Shown piece by piece: positions 45,608 through 54,859 of a stretch of DNA of 64,000 nucleotides. The number at the start of each line of letters is the position of its first letter. Position 1 is the first letter of the stretch. The DNA is from an uncultured Bryobacterales bacterium (GTDB lineage: Bacteria; Acidobacteriota; Terriglobia; Bryobacterales; UBA6623): contig CATOTH010000001.1 in the NCBI GenBank assembly GCA_951813065.1, positions 744,001 through 808,000 of the forward strand, given 5' to 3'. Below the pieces are notes generated by a model. That model was not told where the DNA came from and searched no databases. It worked only from the letters and a program-made list of their open reading frames with translations. A program made the position numbers and the translations under genes.

Positions 45608-46135
45608 ATGTTTGGCACCAGGCAGGCGATCGCGATCGGGCTGGTCGCGCTGACGGCCGTCACCAGCGCTGTCGCCCAGGACAGGCCGCGGCGCGGAAGC
45701 CGCGCGGCAAACTCGATTGAGGCTGCCTTTGAATTCCTTGGTCTCACCGCCGAGCAGATCGACAAGATCCTGGAGATCCGCCGCGAGAGCCCCGCGCGAG
45801 GCCAGAGCTGGGAGGAGATCGACGCTTGGCGCGAAAGCCAGCTCGCAAGGCTCCAAGACGTCTTGAACACCGACCAGAAGGCCAGGTTGGACGAGCTGGG
45901 GGACGCTGGCAAGCGAATGCTGGCGGTGATTAGCGCTGGCTCCAGAGGGTTGTCTCGGCCTCCTCGCGAGGCGCGGGCGGCTGGTTCGGGACGTGGCGGC
46001 GCCGGTGGGGGTCAGCGTGGCTCCGGCGCCGGCCGCGGTTCCAGTCGAGGTCGAGGCGGGACCTCTCGCGGCCAACCCGGCGGGGGAGGCGGGGGCTCCG
46101 CCCAACGCCCGCGGTCCACGCCACAGGATCGCTGA
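45608..46135 (+). CDS. Exported Spy/CpxP-like small protein with Arg/Gly-rich tail (paralog 2)
   Basis: 175 residues. A signal peptide (RQAIAIGLVALTAVTSAVAQ) is followed by the same helical module as paralog 1: FEFLGLTAEQIDKILEIRRE, then WEEIDAWRESQLARLQDVLNTDQ. The tail differs in composition: Gly/Arg/Ser with RGG- and GRG-type runs (GSGRGGAGGGQRGSGAGRGS and RGQPGGGGGGSAQRPRS). The conserved module with divergent tails suggests an old tandem duplication. Its function is unknown, and no metal or nucleic-acid motif is visible apart from tail composition. Confidence 0.75.
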   Translation: MFGTRQAIAIGLVALTAVTSAVAQDRPRRGSRAANSIEAAFEFLGLTAEQIDKILEIRRESPARGQSWEEIDAWRESQLARLQDVLNTDQKARLDELGDAGKRMLAVISAGSRGLSRPPREARAAGSGRGGAGGGQRGSGAGRGSSRGRGGTSRGQPGGGGGGSAQRPRSTPQDR

Positions 46136-46142
46136 GACGGCG

Positions 46143-46158
46143 CGGTCAATTGTGACCG
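46143..46158. terminator. Small hairpin between convergent genes
   Basis: CGGTCA-ATTG-TGACCG, a 6-bp perfect stem with a 4-nt loop, lies 8 nt after the paralog 2 stop and before the end of aroE, which is convergent. Weak, with no T-tract. Confidence 0.3.
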
Positions 46159-46274
46159 AACTGCCATTGATGTTCCAGTGTCCGTTGGTGCGAGGCGCTG
46201 ATCGGGTTCCAACCGCATGTGTGCAGCTTGGGGCAGCTCTTCGCAGGGCGCCCCGACGGCGTGGAATTCGTGCC

Positions 46275-47135
46275 CTAGCCTTCCGCCAGGGCAGCCCTCA
46301 GGGCGGATTTCATCGCCGCTTCGTCCGGGGACTGGCCCGTCCACATCTCGAATGCGATCACGCCTTGGTAGACCAGCATCGATAGGCCGTCCAATGTTGG
46401 CAGGCCGCGTTTTCTGGCTGCTGCGAGCAGTCGCGTTTCCGGCGGGTTGAACACTACGTCGGCGACGAGCATTCCGTCCGGGGCGCCGGAGAGGTCCACC
46501 GCTGGCATGGCATCAACATCGGGATACAAGCCGATCGATGTCGCGTTGACGAACAGGTCACAGGTTTCTGGCACAGGGTAGGTCCCTTCCCACTGCTTGA
46601 ATCGAACCCGCCCGCCCGTGGCTGCCAACAGGTCCGAGACCATCGTCTCTCCCCGTTTGGCGGATCGGTTAACCACCAGCAAGTCCGAGGCACCCGCAAG
46701 CACTAGCTCGGTGCCGATTGCCCGAGCCGCGCCTCCGGCTCCGAGAAGAACCACGCGCTTGCCGTCTGGGTCCATTCCGGCGTCAGCCCGGACCCCCCTC
46801 AGGAATCCCTTGCCATCCGTGTTCTCGCCAATCTTTCTGCCGTTGTCCAGGCGGACCGTGTTGACCGCTCCAATGGCGCGTGCTTCAGGGGAGAGGTCGT
46901 CCAGGTGCTCGATGACCGCCACCTTGTGGGGGATCGTCAGGTTGATCCCCCGCATGCCCAGGGCCTCCATCGCCTGCATGGCGGCTCCCAGCTTCTCGGC
47001 CGACACTTCGAAGTTCAAGTAGCGCCAGTTGAGTCCCGCCGCAGCGAACCCCGCTTCCTGCATCACGCCTGTCGGGTTCTCGGCGACCGGCTGGCCGAAG
47101 ACTCCGACCAGTTCGGCTTGATAGTTGGCTGGCAT
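46275..47135 (-). CDS. aroE: Shikimate dehydrogenase
   Basis: 286 residues from the ATG at 47135, which begins just before the conserved N-terminus (ELVGVFGQPVAENPTG). It reduces 3-dehydroshikimate to shikimate with NADPH in aromatic amino-acid synthesis. The catalytic Lys is in INLTIPHK and the Asp in ENTDGKGF. The nucleotide motif is VLLGAGGAARAIG, with NRSAKRGE after the second strand. VFNPPETRLL and LPTLDGLSMLVYQGVIAFEMWTG are typical C-terminal blocks. A longer upstream open frame exists but is not conserved-looking. Confidence 0.95.
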   Translation of the reverse strand: MPANYQAELVGVFGQPVAENPTGVMQEAGFAAAGLNWRYLNFEVSAEKLGAAMQAMEALGMRGINLTIPHKVAVIEHLDDLSPEARAIGAVNTVRLDNGRKIGENTDGKGFLRGVRADAGMDPDGKRVVLLGAGGAARAIGTELVLAGASDLLVVNRSAKRGETMVSDLLAATGGRVRFKQWEGTYPVPETCDLFVNATSIGLYPDVDAMPAVDLSGAPDGMLVADVVFNPPETRLLAAARKRGLPTLDGLSMLVYQGVIAFEMWTGQSPDEAAMKSALRAALAEG

Positions 47136-47167
47136 GCAGCCCAGTCTATCGTGTGGTTGCGCGCCGG

Positions 47168-48604
47168 TCAGACGATCTCGCTGATCACCCGTCCGTGCAC
47201 TTGCGTGAGCCGCTCGTTGCGGCCCAGGTGCGGGTAGTTCAGCTTGTCTTGGTCGAGGCCGAGCTGGTGGAGGATCGTGGTGTGGATGTCGCGGAAATGG
47301 TAGGGCTGTTCGATCGCCCGCAACCCGATCGCGTCTGTGGCTCCGACGACCTGGCCCCCTCGCACGCCGCCTCCTGCCATCCACATCGTGAATCCCAGAT
47401 TGTGATGGTCGCGACCGGCCCGGCCATCCTTCTTCACCTGAGCTTCCGGCGAACGGCCGAACTCCCCTCCCCATAGCACCAACGTTTCGTCCAGCATGCC
47501 GCGCTGTTTCAGGTCCTTTAGGAGGGCGGCAACCGGCTGGTCAGTCTGCACGGCCATGCGGATGTGATTCTCTTCGATATCGTCGTGTGCGTCCCATTGC
47601 AGCCGGCCCGGACCGCCTCCGGACACGACCGTCACGAACCGGACCCCCTGCTCGACCAGGCGGCGGGCCAGCAAGCAGCGCCGGCCATAGTCATGCGTCG
47701 GTTCCGTGCCGACTCCGTACATCTCGAGCGTCGATGCAGTCTCCTTCGAGAGGTCGAAGATCGCAGGCGCTTCGGCTTGCATCTTGAATGCCAGGTCGTA
47801 TGTTCGGATTCGGGCATCGAATTCGTCGTCGCCTTCCTCGATCGCCGCCCTGTTCAGTGCCTGGATCAGGTCGACTGTCCTCCGGCGTTCCTCAAGACTG
47901 ATCCCCTCGGGCAGGTCGAGATTCAGCACCGGGCGGGCTCCCGGCCGAAATGTCGTCGGCTGGTAGACCGCGGGCAGGAATCCGTTCATGTACATCGGCT
48001 GGCCGGCCTCGAGCGCGCCGTCCGGATCCGGCATCACGACGTATGAGGGAAGGGACCTCGCTTCCGATCCCAGGCCGTAGATGACCCAAGACCCCATCGA
48101 AGGGAACCCCGGTACGATCCGGCCGGTCATCAGCTCGTATTGCGCTGCCGAATGCACCACCATGTCCCCGTGGCAGGAGCGCAGCACCGCGATGTCGTCG
48201 ATGCAACTTGCCGTGTGCGGCAGCAGGTCAGAGACCGCGATCCCCGCCGCGCCGTACTTGCGGAATGTTCGCTTGGTCCCGAGCAACGTCGCGTCGGACT
48301 TGACGAACTGGTACTTGGCCTCTCCGAACTCTGCCGGTCGCGGCTGCCCGTCGAGTTCGTTCAGCAGCGGTTTCGGGTCGAATGTCTCGATGTGGCTGGG
48401 CCCGCCTGCCATGAACAGGAAGATGACCGCCTTCGCTTTGGGATTCGGCAGATGCGGTGGCTTGGGCGCGAGAGGATCCAGCGCGGTGGCCCCGGATAAC
48501 GCCTCGCTGCTGCCGATCAATTGCGCGGCAAGGTAGCCCATGCCGCAACAGGAGTCGCGGAGCAACTCCCTGCGCGTGCGGGTGAGTCGGCTGTGCTCGG
48601 CCAT
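47168..48604 (-). CDS. DUF1501 (sulfatase-like fold) exported protein
   Basis: 478 residues. The N-terminus TRTRRELLRDSCCGMGYLAAQL is a Tat-like signal. The family landmarks follow: KAVIFLFMAGGPSHIETFDPKP, LLPHTASCIDDIAVLRSCHGDMVVHSAAQYELMTG and GSWVIYGLGSEARSLPSYVVM. Near the C-terminus are TLVLWGGEFGRSPEAQ, GRDHHNLGFTMWMAGGGVRGG and LHQLGLDQDKLNYPHLGR. DUF1501 proteins usually pair with a DUF1549/DUF1553 (planctomycete cytochrome C) protein; here there is none beside it. Function unknown. A TACAAT -10 lies upstream, 19 nt from the ATG. Confidence 0.92.
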   Translation of the reverse strand: MAEHSRLTRTRRELLRDSCCGMGYLAAQLIGSSEALSGATALDPLAPKPPHLPNPKAKAVIFLFMAGGPSHIETFDPKPLLNELDGQPRPAEFGEAKYQFVKSDATLLGTKRTFRKYGAAGIAVSDLLPHTASCIDDIAVLRSCHGDMVVHSAAQYELMTGRIVPGFPSMGSWVIYGLGSEARSLPSYVVMPDPDGALEAGQPMYMNGFLPAVYQPTTFRPGARPVLNLDLPEGISLEERRRTVDLIQALNRAAIEEGDDEFDARIRTYDLAFKMQAEAPAIFDLSKETASTLEMYGVGTEPTHDYGRRCLLARRLVEQGVRFVTVVSGGGPGRLQWDAHDDIEENHIRMAVQTDQPVAALLKDLKQRGMLDETLVLWGGEFGRSPEAQVKKDGRAGRDHHNLGFTMWMAGGGVRGGQVVGATDAIGLRAIEQPYHFRDIHTTILHQLGLDQDKLNYPHLGRNERLTQVHGRVISEIV

Positions 48605-48683
48605 GGCGAGATCCGCCTCGCCTATTGTACAGCCGGGAGATTCAATTCCCGTCCGCGTCGCTCAGTAGAATGGAAAGTGGCGG

Positions 48684-51044
48684 ATGTCTCTGCTCGATTC
48701 CCTGAACCCTCAGCAGCGTGAGGCGGTAACTTGCACCGAGGGGCCGATGTTGCTGCTCGCAGGTGCGGGGAGCGGCAAGACTAGGGTAGTCACCACTCGT
48801 GTCGCCTACCTGATCGCCGAGAAGGGCGTCGCGCCTCACGCGATCCTGGCGGTTACCTTCACCAACAAGGCAGCCGGCGAAATGCGCGAAAGGGTCGCGC
48901 AGCTACTGGAAGCCCGGGGCGCGGGGGCCGACAGCCAGCCGACGGTTTCTACGTTCCACTCCTTCTGTGTTCGTCTCTTGCGGAGGCACGGCGAGGCGCT
49001 GAAAGCGCTTCGACCGGGCTTCACCTGCGGATTCACGATATTCGACTCGGCGGACCAGAAGGCAGTGATCAAGGCGGCGCTGCGGAATCACGGGGCTGGC
49101 GTGGAGGGCCTCAGGCCGAGCTCGTTGCAAAGCATGATCAGCCGCGCCAAGAACTTCGGCACAAAGCCAGGGGGCTTGCAGGGCCGCGACCAGCTCGAGA
49201 CGGATGTGGCCAACCGCGTCTATCGGGCTTACGAGAAGGTTCTGCTCGAATCGAACGCCCTCGATTTCGACGACTTACTGGTGGAGTCGTTGCGGCTACT
49301 GGAAGGGTTCCCGGAGATTCGTGAAGCTGTGAGTTCGCGTTTCCACTACTTGATGGTCGACGAGTACCAGGACACGAATCGGCCGCAATACGACATAATG
49401 CGCTTGCTGGCGGAACCCCGGCGCAACGTCTGCGCGGTCGGGGACGAGGACCAGGCAATCTATTCCTGGCGAGGAGCGGACATCGGCAACATCCTGGGAT
49501 TCGAAACCGACTTCCCGCATGCCAGGATCCTGCGCTTGGAGCAGAACTACCGCTCGAGCAAGAGCATTCTGGCGGCTGCAAGCTGCCTGGTCGAGAAGAA
49601 CAAGCAGCGCAGGGGCAAGCGATTGTGGACTGACGGCCCCTCGGGTCCCCGTCCAATTGCCTACCGCTCCAGCGACGCAACTTCCGAGGCTCGGTATGTC
49701 GTGCGAGCCGTCAAGGAGTTTCTGGACCAGGACTCCGAAGCGCGGGTGGCAATCCTGTACCGCACGAACGCCCAGTCGCGATCGATCGAGGAAGTGCTCC
49801 TTGAGGCGGGATGCGACTACCTTGTCGTTGGGGCCGTGGCGTTCTACCAGCGTGCCGAAGTCAAGGACCTGCTCGCGTATCTCAAGGCGGCAATATTCCC
49901 GGACGACGCCGTCAGCTTGCGTCGTATCATCAATATGCCCGCCCGCGGGATCGGCGCCGCCACGCTCGACCGGCTACAAGGCTATGCTCTCCAGAACGAG
50001 TGTTCGCTGTGGCGGGCGATCGAAGCCACGACGAGCCGCCAATTGCTTTCCGCGCGCGCCGGCAAGGCGTTGGACGGCTTCCGGCATCTGATGCAGGAAC
50101 TCAGAGCCAGGGCTGAATCGGAGCCACTGGGATCGGTGTTGAGTTGGATCTTCGACGAGACAGGGTATCGCCTCATGCTAGAGTCCGATCCGAGTCCTGA
50201 AGCCGAGGCGCGGATCGAGAACATCGAGGAATTGCTTACGGCGGCCGCGGAGGCCTCCGCTCGAGGCACGACGTTGCAAGAGTTTCTTGACCAGGCTGCA
50301 TTGATTGCCGATACCGATGGGATTGACAGAGCCGCGCGGGTCCTGCTCATGACCCTGCACAATGCCAAGGGGCTGGAGTTTCCGGCAGTGGCGATCGTGG
50401 GAATGGAAGAGGGACTGCTGCCTCATGAGCGAAGCGTTCGTTCCGGGAATTCCAATGCGATCGAGGAGGAGAGAAGGCTGTGCTACGTGGGCATGACACG
50501 GGCGCGGGAGCACCTCCTCCTGACATGCGCCGCCAGTCGGAGGAAATACGGGGCTTCGCCGGAGCCGATGGCCCCCTCTCGATTCTTGCGCGAGATCGGC
50601 GGCGAGCTGGTAGATGATCGCTCCCGGTCCGGCCTCGGGCTGGGCTTCGATCGCGAGGTTCTGCCACGGCAGTCCCTGCCGGCAGCAGGCACACGCAAGA
50701 ACAAGGTCGATGGAGCGGTTCGGACGCACGATTCCGTCGATGCGGTGGCGGAGTTCTTCCGGGAGCGCGGCGTCCCAGTCGATGTTCCTGCCAGGCGCAC
50801 AACTCCAGCGGTGACGTCCGCCGTCTCGCCGCCTCCAAGGCAGCCCAAGCTCGGTCAGGCGGTCAAGGAATTGAGGCGCCAGGGGCCGTTTGCCGCCGGG
50901 TCTCGGGTCCGCCATCCGAAGTTCGGTATTGGCGTCGTGCAGCGTCGCGACGGCGACGGCCCGGGAGCGAAACTTTCCGTGTACTTCCGGGATTACGGAT
51001 TGCGGAAGTTGGTCGCGGGCTACGCGAAGCTACAGGAGGTCTGA
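48684..51044 (+). CDS. pcrA: PcrA/UvrD-type DNA helicase
   Basis: 786 residues, superfamily 1A 3'-5' helicase for repair and fork maintenance. Motifs in order: Q-motif and LNPQQREAV, Walker A GAGSGKT (27-33), TFTNKAAGEM (Ia), VDEYQDTNRPQYD (II), GDEDQAIYSWRGAD (III), LEQNYRSSKSIL (IV), MTLHNAKGLEFPAVAIVGMEEGLLPH (V) and RRLCYVGMTRARE (VI). The C-terminal Tudor-like domain (GSRVRHPKFGIGVVQRR) is the PcrA type that contacts RNA polymerase. TAGAAT lies 12 nt upstream of the ATG. It is convergent with arsC (8 nt). Confidence 0.95.
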   Translation: MSLLDSLNPQQREAVTCTEGPMLLLAGAGSGKTRVVTTRVAYLIAEKGVAPHAILAVTFTNKAAGEMRERVAQLLEARGAGADSQPTVSTFHSFCVRLLRRHGEALKALRPGFTCGFTIFDSADQKAVIKAALRNHGAGVEGLRPSSLQSMISRAKNFGTKPGGLQGRDQLETDVANRVYRAYEKVLLESNALDFDDLLVESLRLLEGFPEIREAVSSRFHYLMVDEYQDTNRPQYDIMRLLAEPRRNVCAVGDEDQAIYSWRGADIGNILGFETDFPHARILRLEQNYRSSKSILAAASCLVEKNKQRRGKRLWTDGPSGPRPIAYRSSDATSEARYVVRAVKEFLDQDSEARVAILYRTNAQSRSIEEVLLEAGCDYLVVGAVAFYQRAEVKDLLAYLKAAIFPDDAVSLRRIINMPARGIGAATLDRLQGYALQNECSLWRAIEATTSRQLLSARAGKALDGFRHLMQELRARAESEPLGSVLSWIFDETGYRLMLESDPSPEAEARIENIEELLTAAAEASARGTTLQEFLDQAALIADTDGIDRAARVLLMTLHNAKGLEFPAVAIVGMEEGLLPHERSVRSGNSNAIEEERRLCYVGMTRAREHLLLTCAASRRKYGASPEPMAPSRFLREIGGELVDDRSRSGLGLGFDREVLPRQSLPAAGTRKNKVDGAVRTHDSVDAVAEFFRERGVPVDVPARRTTPAVTSAVSPPPRQPKLGQAVKELRRQGPFAAGSRVRHPKFGIGVVQRRDGDGPGAKLSVYFRDYGLRKLVAGYAKLQEV

Positions 51045-51052
51045 GCCCGCTG

Positions 51053-51493
<441 letters not shown>

Positions 51494-51503
51494 GGCGCGG
51501 ACC

Positions 51504-52370
51504 TTAGAGACCCGGAGCCGGTTTGGTGTTGAGTAGCCGGTTCAATTCGCCCCGCGCGAGTTCCGCCGCTGTCGAGCCTGGGAACCGCTCAGTGACCGAA
51601 TCGAACACCTCCACGGCTTCGTTGAGACTCCGCAGTTCGAGCAGGCACATGCCCTGCTTGTAGAGCGCGTCCGAGGCTTGCTTGCTCAGCGGGTATTTGC
51701 TGTACACTTCAGCGAATTGCTTCGCCCCCTCCTCGTACTCGGCAGCTGCGAAGTAGGTCTCGGCCAGGAATAGTTGTGCCTCGGCAGCTCGGGCATGTGT
51801 CGGATACAAGGCCAAGTAGTCTTGGAAAAGGGTGCGAGCCGACTCGATATTCCCCCTGTTGTAGTCTGCCAGTCCACTCTCGAAAATTGATTCGCTCGCG
51901 TTCACCTCTGCGACGTCGCTCTCCGACCCCTCTTCGCCTTCGGCCGGAGGGGGTAGTGTCGTGAGGTGGGTCTTGATGTCCCTTACGTCTCCGTAGAGGC
52001 GTTCCAGCGAGGCTCCCATTTCCTCGACCATTGCTCGCAACCCGGAGAACTGCTCCGTCAGAGAGTCAACTTTGGCGGTTGTTGTTCGCTGGGGTTCGGT
52101 TAGCGCGTTGTCGAGCGAGGAGAGAGCGCGCTCAATCACGGTCAGGCCTGCCGAGAGCTTGTCCTGCTTCTCGATGTCTTGCTTGATGAGCGCTTCAAGC
52201 CCGGCGAGCCGGTCGGACAACTTCGTGTCGAATTGACGCAACGAGTCTTGAACGAGAGCCATGTCGCGCTGCAGCTGAATGATCTGTTGCTTCTGGTTCT
52301 GGCCGACCGTTGCCGGAACGAGGAAGGTTCCGCACAGGAGAGCGAGGGCTAGGGCTTTCAACGACACCAT
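51504..52370 (-). CDS. cpoB: Cell division coordinator CpoB (YbgF) of the Tol-Pal system
   Basis: 288 residues from the ATG at 52370. GGAGGT lies immediately before it, deciding this start over longer open frames. A signal peptide (KALALALLCGTFLVPATVGQ) precedes a coiled coil (QLQRDMALVQDSLRQFDTKL to LERLYGDVRDIKTHL). A TPR domain follows (ESGLADYNRGNIESARTLF, DYLALYP, QLFLAETYFAAAEYEEGA, LLELRSLNEAVEVFDSV). It links peptidoglycan synthesis to outer-membrane constriction. It is the last gene of the Tol-Pal operon, 204 nt after pal. Confidence 0.93.
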   Translation of the reverse strand: MVSLKALALALLCGTFLVPATVGQNQKQQIIQLQRDMALVQDSLRQFDTKLSDRLAGLEALIKQDIEKQDKLSAGLTVIERALSSLDNALTEPQRTTTAKVDSLTEQFSGLRAMVEEMGASLERLYGDVRDIKTHLTTLPPPAEGEEGSESDVAEVNASESIFESGLADYNRGNIESARTLFQDYLALYPTHARAAEAQLFLAETYFAAAEYEEGAKQFAEVYSKYPLSKQASDALYKQGMCLLELRSLNEAVEVFDSVTERFPGSTAAELARGELNRLLNTKPAPGL

Positions 52371-52574
52371 ATACCTCCAACAGCGTGCTGCTTGCGAAGC
52401 GGCCCGCCTTAACTCAACAGACGAATGGGTCGCGACACGCGTTCCAATCGCCGGTCGAGATCTCAAATGTCTCCCCTGGAACGCGCAACCCGCCTGCCAG
52501 CATTGGCTGGCCGTTATGGGTTGCGCTACGAGATCCAAGGTGCATAAGCTGCTGAGCTGAATCGCGAAAGACGG

Positions 52575-53339
52575 CTACCGCAGCCTCAGGTGAGCGCGGC
52601 GGTTCCGCTGGTAACAGCTCTCGTCCTGTTCAGAACAAACCGGCCGTTCCTCGCCCAAGCTCACCTTGGAGAGCTTGCTGGCAGGCACGCCGAGATTCAC
52701 CAGGAATTCCATCGCCACCGTCGAACGGCGGTCTCCCAGTGCCAGGTTGTACTCTGTCGTGCCACGCTCGTCGCAGTGGCCCTCGATCAGGAACGCCGCG
52801 GAGGGATACTCCTCCAGCAATTCCTTGAGGGCCGTGGCGTTTGCACGCAGCGCGTCGGCGGCGTCAGGCCGGATATCGCTCTTGTCGTAGTCGAAGAGCG
52901 CGTCACGGATGCTGGCCGAGCTGAACGCCTCGGACAGGTCCGGCTTTGGCGGCGGCGGGGGCGGAGGCGGCGGAGGTGCCCTCACCGTGACCATCGCGGA
53001 TGCCGATGCCGTCTTCCCGTCGGCGTTCTTGACTGTGATCGTGTACTCGGTCGATCTCGTGGGAAAGACCTCGCGGGATCCGCTTGTCGCAACCGAGCCA
53101 ATCCCTTGGTTCATCTCCGCACTCGCGGCGTTTTGGGAATTCCACTTCAGTGTGGCTGACTTTCCGCGCTCGATCGAACTCGGTTCCGCCGTGATTCCTA
53201 CCGTCGGCGCTGGCGCAGCTGGCGGCGGTGGGGGCGGCGGCGGCGGTGGGGGCGGCGGAGCCTCCTTCTTGCAGCCGAACGCGAACAGCGTCAGGAAGAT
53301 CCCAGCCGCGATCAGAATGATTTTCTGCTTCGAACGCAT
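52575..53339 (-). CDS. pal: Peptidoglycan-associated lipoprotein Pal with polyproline linkers
   Basis: 254 residues. The lipobox is LFAFGC (Cys23). After KKEA comes a 13-residue proline run, then a beta domain (VGITAEPSSIERGKSATLKWNS to SASAMVTVR) of immunoglobulin-like type, and a second proline run of about 10. The OmpA-like domain starts at about 135: DALFDYDKSDIRPDAADALR, FLIEGHCDERGTTEYNLALGDRRS, with the diaminopimelate-binding NLALGDRR region. Pal ties the outer membrane to peptidoglycan and binds TolB. The Ig-like domain between proline runs is unusual for Pal, which normally has a short linker. Confidence 0.93.
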   Translation of the reverse strand: MRSKQKIILIAAGIFLTLFAFGCKKEAPPPPPPPPPPPPPAAPAPTVGITAEPSSIERGKSATLKWNSQNAASAEMNQGIGSVATSGSREVFPTRSTEYTITVKNADGKTASASAMVTVRAPPPPPPPPPPKPDLSEAFSSASIRDALFDYDKSDIRPDAADALRANATALKELLEEYPSAAFLIEGHCDERGTTEYNLALGDRRSTVAMEFLVNLGVPASKLSKVSLGEERPVCSEQDESCYQRNRRAHLRLR

Positions 53340-53439
53340 ATGAGTTGCTTTTCCTCCGTTTGAGTCCCCGCGCTGTTGCGGGACAGCAATACACTAGGTA
53401 ACGCCAACAGGATAGCGCAACCGCCGTCTCGCAACAAGT

Positions 53440-54822
53440 CTATCTTGTGGCCCAAACGGGCGATTCGTTGAGTCCGCGGCTTGTTAATTGGTTGAGTTGC
53501 GTGCCATCCGCGCGCATCGACCAAATTTGTGTGCTTCCCATTCTATCCGAAGCGAACACGATGTGGGTGCCGCTAGGGGAGAACGTCGGATGCTCGTTGC
53601 GCCCCGCACTGTGGGTAAGCTGCGTGTACCGTTTGCTCGCCAGGTCCACCAGGAAGATGTTGTAGTTCCCGATCTCGTATCCGCGGGTCCAGGCGAACAC
53701 CAGTCGCTTGCCCGTCGGATCCCACGCAGGCTGCACGGCATCACCGCCTCCATTCGACAGCCGCCGCCGGTTTGTGCCGCTGGTGTTCATCACGTAGACC
53801 TGCGGCGTGCCCGTCGCGTCCGAGACGAACGCGATCTCCGCGCCGGTCCTCGGATTGACCGACGGATGGAGATCTAGCGACCGCGAGTAAGAGATCCTGC
53901 GCAGGTTGCCGCCGTCGATGTCAGCCTTGTAGATCTGGCTGCTGCCGGATGCCGAAGAGGCGAAATAAATCGAATTGCCGTCCAAACCGAAACTGGGCAT
54001 CGAGTTCATTGACGCCTCTTGGTTGTAGAAGGGCAGGCGGCGATTTGTCGCTAGCGAGTGTAGGTAGATCTTTGGAATGCCTTCGACATACGTCGTGAAC
54101 GCGATTCGCCGTCCGTCCGGCGATATCGCAGGCGTCAGGCTTAGGTTGCGGTAGTTCGTAATCCGCTGCTTGTTCCTGCCGTCGTAGTCCATGGCCCAGA
54201 TCTCTTTGCGATCGCTGCCCTCCTCCTTGTGGACGTAGTAGATACGGCTGCCCGCCAAGCCTTCGCCCAGCCCAAGGTTCTGGAGAATGTCGCGGGCGAA
54301 CTCGAAAGCCATTTCACGGGCGCCCGTGACGTTGGGTTCGCTGTAGTAGAGCTTGCCGAAGACATAGGACGCCTCGACAGATTCCTGGGTGACGTCCGCT
54401 AGGTAACCCGAGAGTGCGAGTCGGCCGTTGGCTTCCTTCACTTCGCCGTATACGAGGTAGCGGGCCATGACCGGCACGTCCGCCCATGCCCGCAGGTAGA
54501 AGCCGCGAGCGCCGAGATCCTCCGGCATTTTCTTCTCGTCGCTTTGGAAGTCCTCCGGCTTCCGGGGCGAGAAGCGCGGATAGAAGCTGTGTGGAACCAT
54601 GTCGAGGCGCCCGGAAGCTTCGAGCGCCTTCCACAGCTCGTTGTTGAAGTACTTGACGGGATCGGCCGTGCTCAGCGCTGGTCCCACGATCTCGGGCACG
54701 GCAATGCGCGGGTCGCGGATCTCGTCGGTGAGTTCGATGACGGCGTCGGGCGTCCTCTGCGCCGCCAGTGGCAGCGTAGTGGCGAGGAAGAGACCGATGC
54801 ATCGAATCAGTAGGTGCTTCAT
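53440..54822 (-). CDS. tolB: Tol-Pal system protein TolB
   Basis: 460 residues, a typical length. A signal peptide (LIRCIGLFLATTLPLAAQ) precedes an N-terminal mixed domain (IAVPEIVGPALSTADPVKYF, DVTQESVEASYVFGKLYY, GAREMAFEFARDILQNL). The six-bladed propeller has TolB repeats: LTPAISPDGRRIAFTTY, LDLHPSVNPRTGAEIAFVSD, VQPAWDPTGKRLVFAW and EHPTFSPSGTHIVFASDR. It sits in the periplasm and binds Pal and TolA. Spacing to tolA-like is 37 nt and to pal 100 nt. Confidence 0.95.
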   Translation of the reverse strand: MKHLLIRCIGLFLATTLPLAAQRTPDAVIELTDEIRDPRIAVPEIVGPALSTADPVKYFNNELWKALEASGRLDMVPHSFYPRFSPRKPEDFQSDEKKMPEDLGARGFYLRAWADVPVMARYLVYGEVKEANGRLALSGYLADVTQESVEASYVFGKLYYSEPNVTGAREMAFEFARDILQNLGLGEGLAGSRIYYVHKEEGSDRKEIWAMDYDGRNKQRITNYRNLSLTPAISPDGRRIAFTTYVEGIPKIYLHSLATNRRLPFYNQEASMNSMPSFGLDGNSIYFASSASGSSQIYKADIDGGNLRRISYSRSLDLHPSVNPRTGAEIAFVSDATGTPQVYVMNTSGTNRRRLSNGGGDAVQPAWDPTGKRLVFAWTRGYEIGNYNIFLVDLASKRYTQLTHSAGRNEHPTFSPSGTHIVFASDRMGSTQIWSMRADGTQLNQLTSRGLNESPVWATR

Positions 54823-54859
54823 GACTGCTTCTATCTCCAGTTTGCCTTTTTCCGGGGTC

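Noticed and set aside
44690..46105. 471-codon minus-strand frame across the two RGG-tailed genes
   Set aside because: It covers two genes and their gap, has low-complexity Pro/Arg/Ser sequence and no domain; the plus-strand genes have proper signal peptides.
52929..53275. GC-rich tandem repeat resembling a microsatellite
   Set aside because: The repeats are proline codons of the two polyproline linkers of Pal, in frame and explained by the protein.
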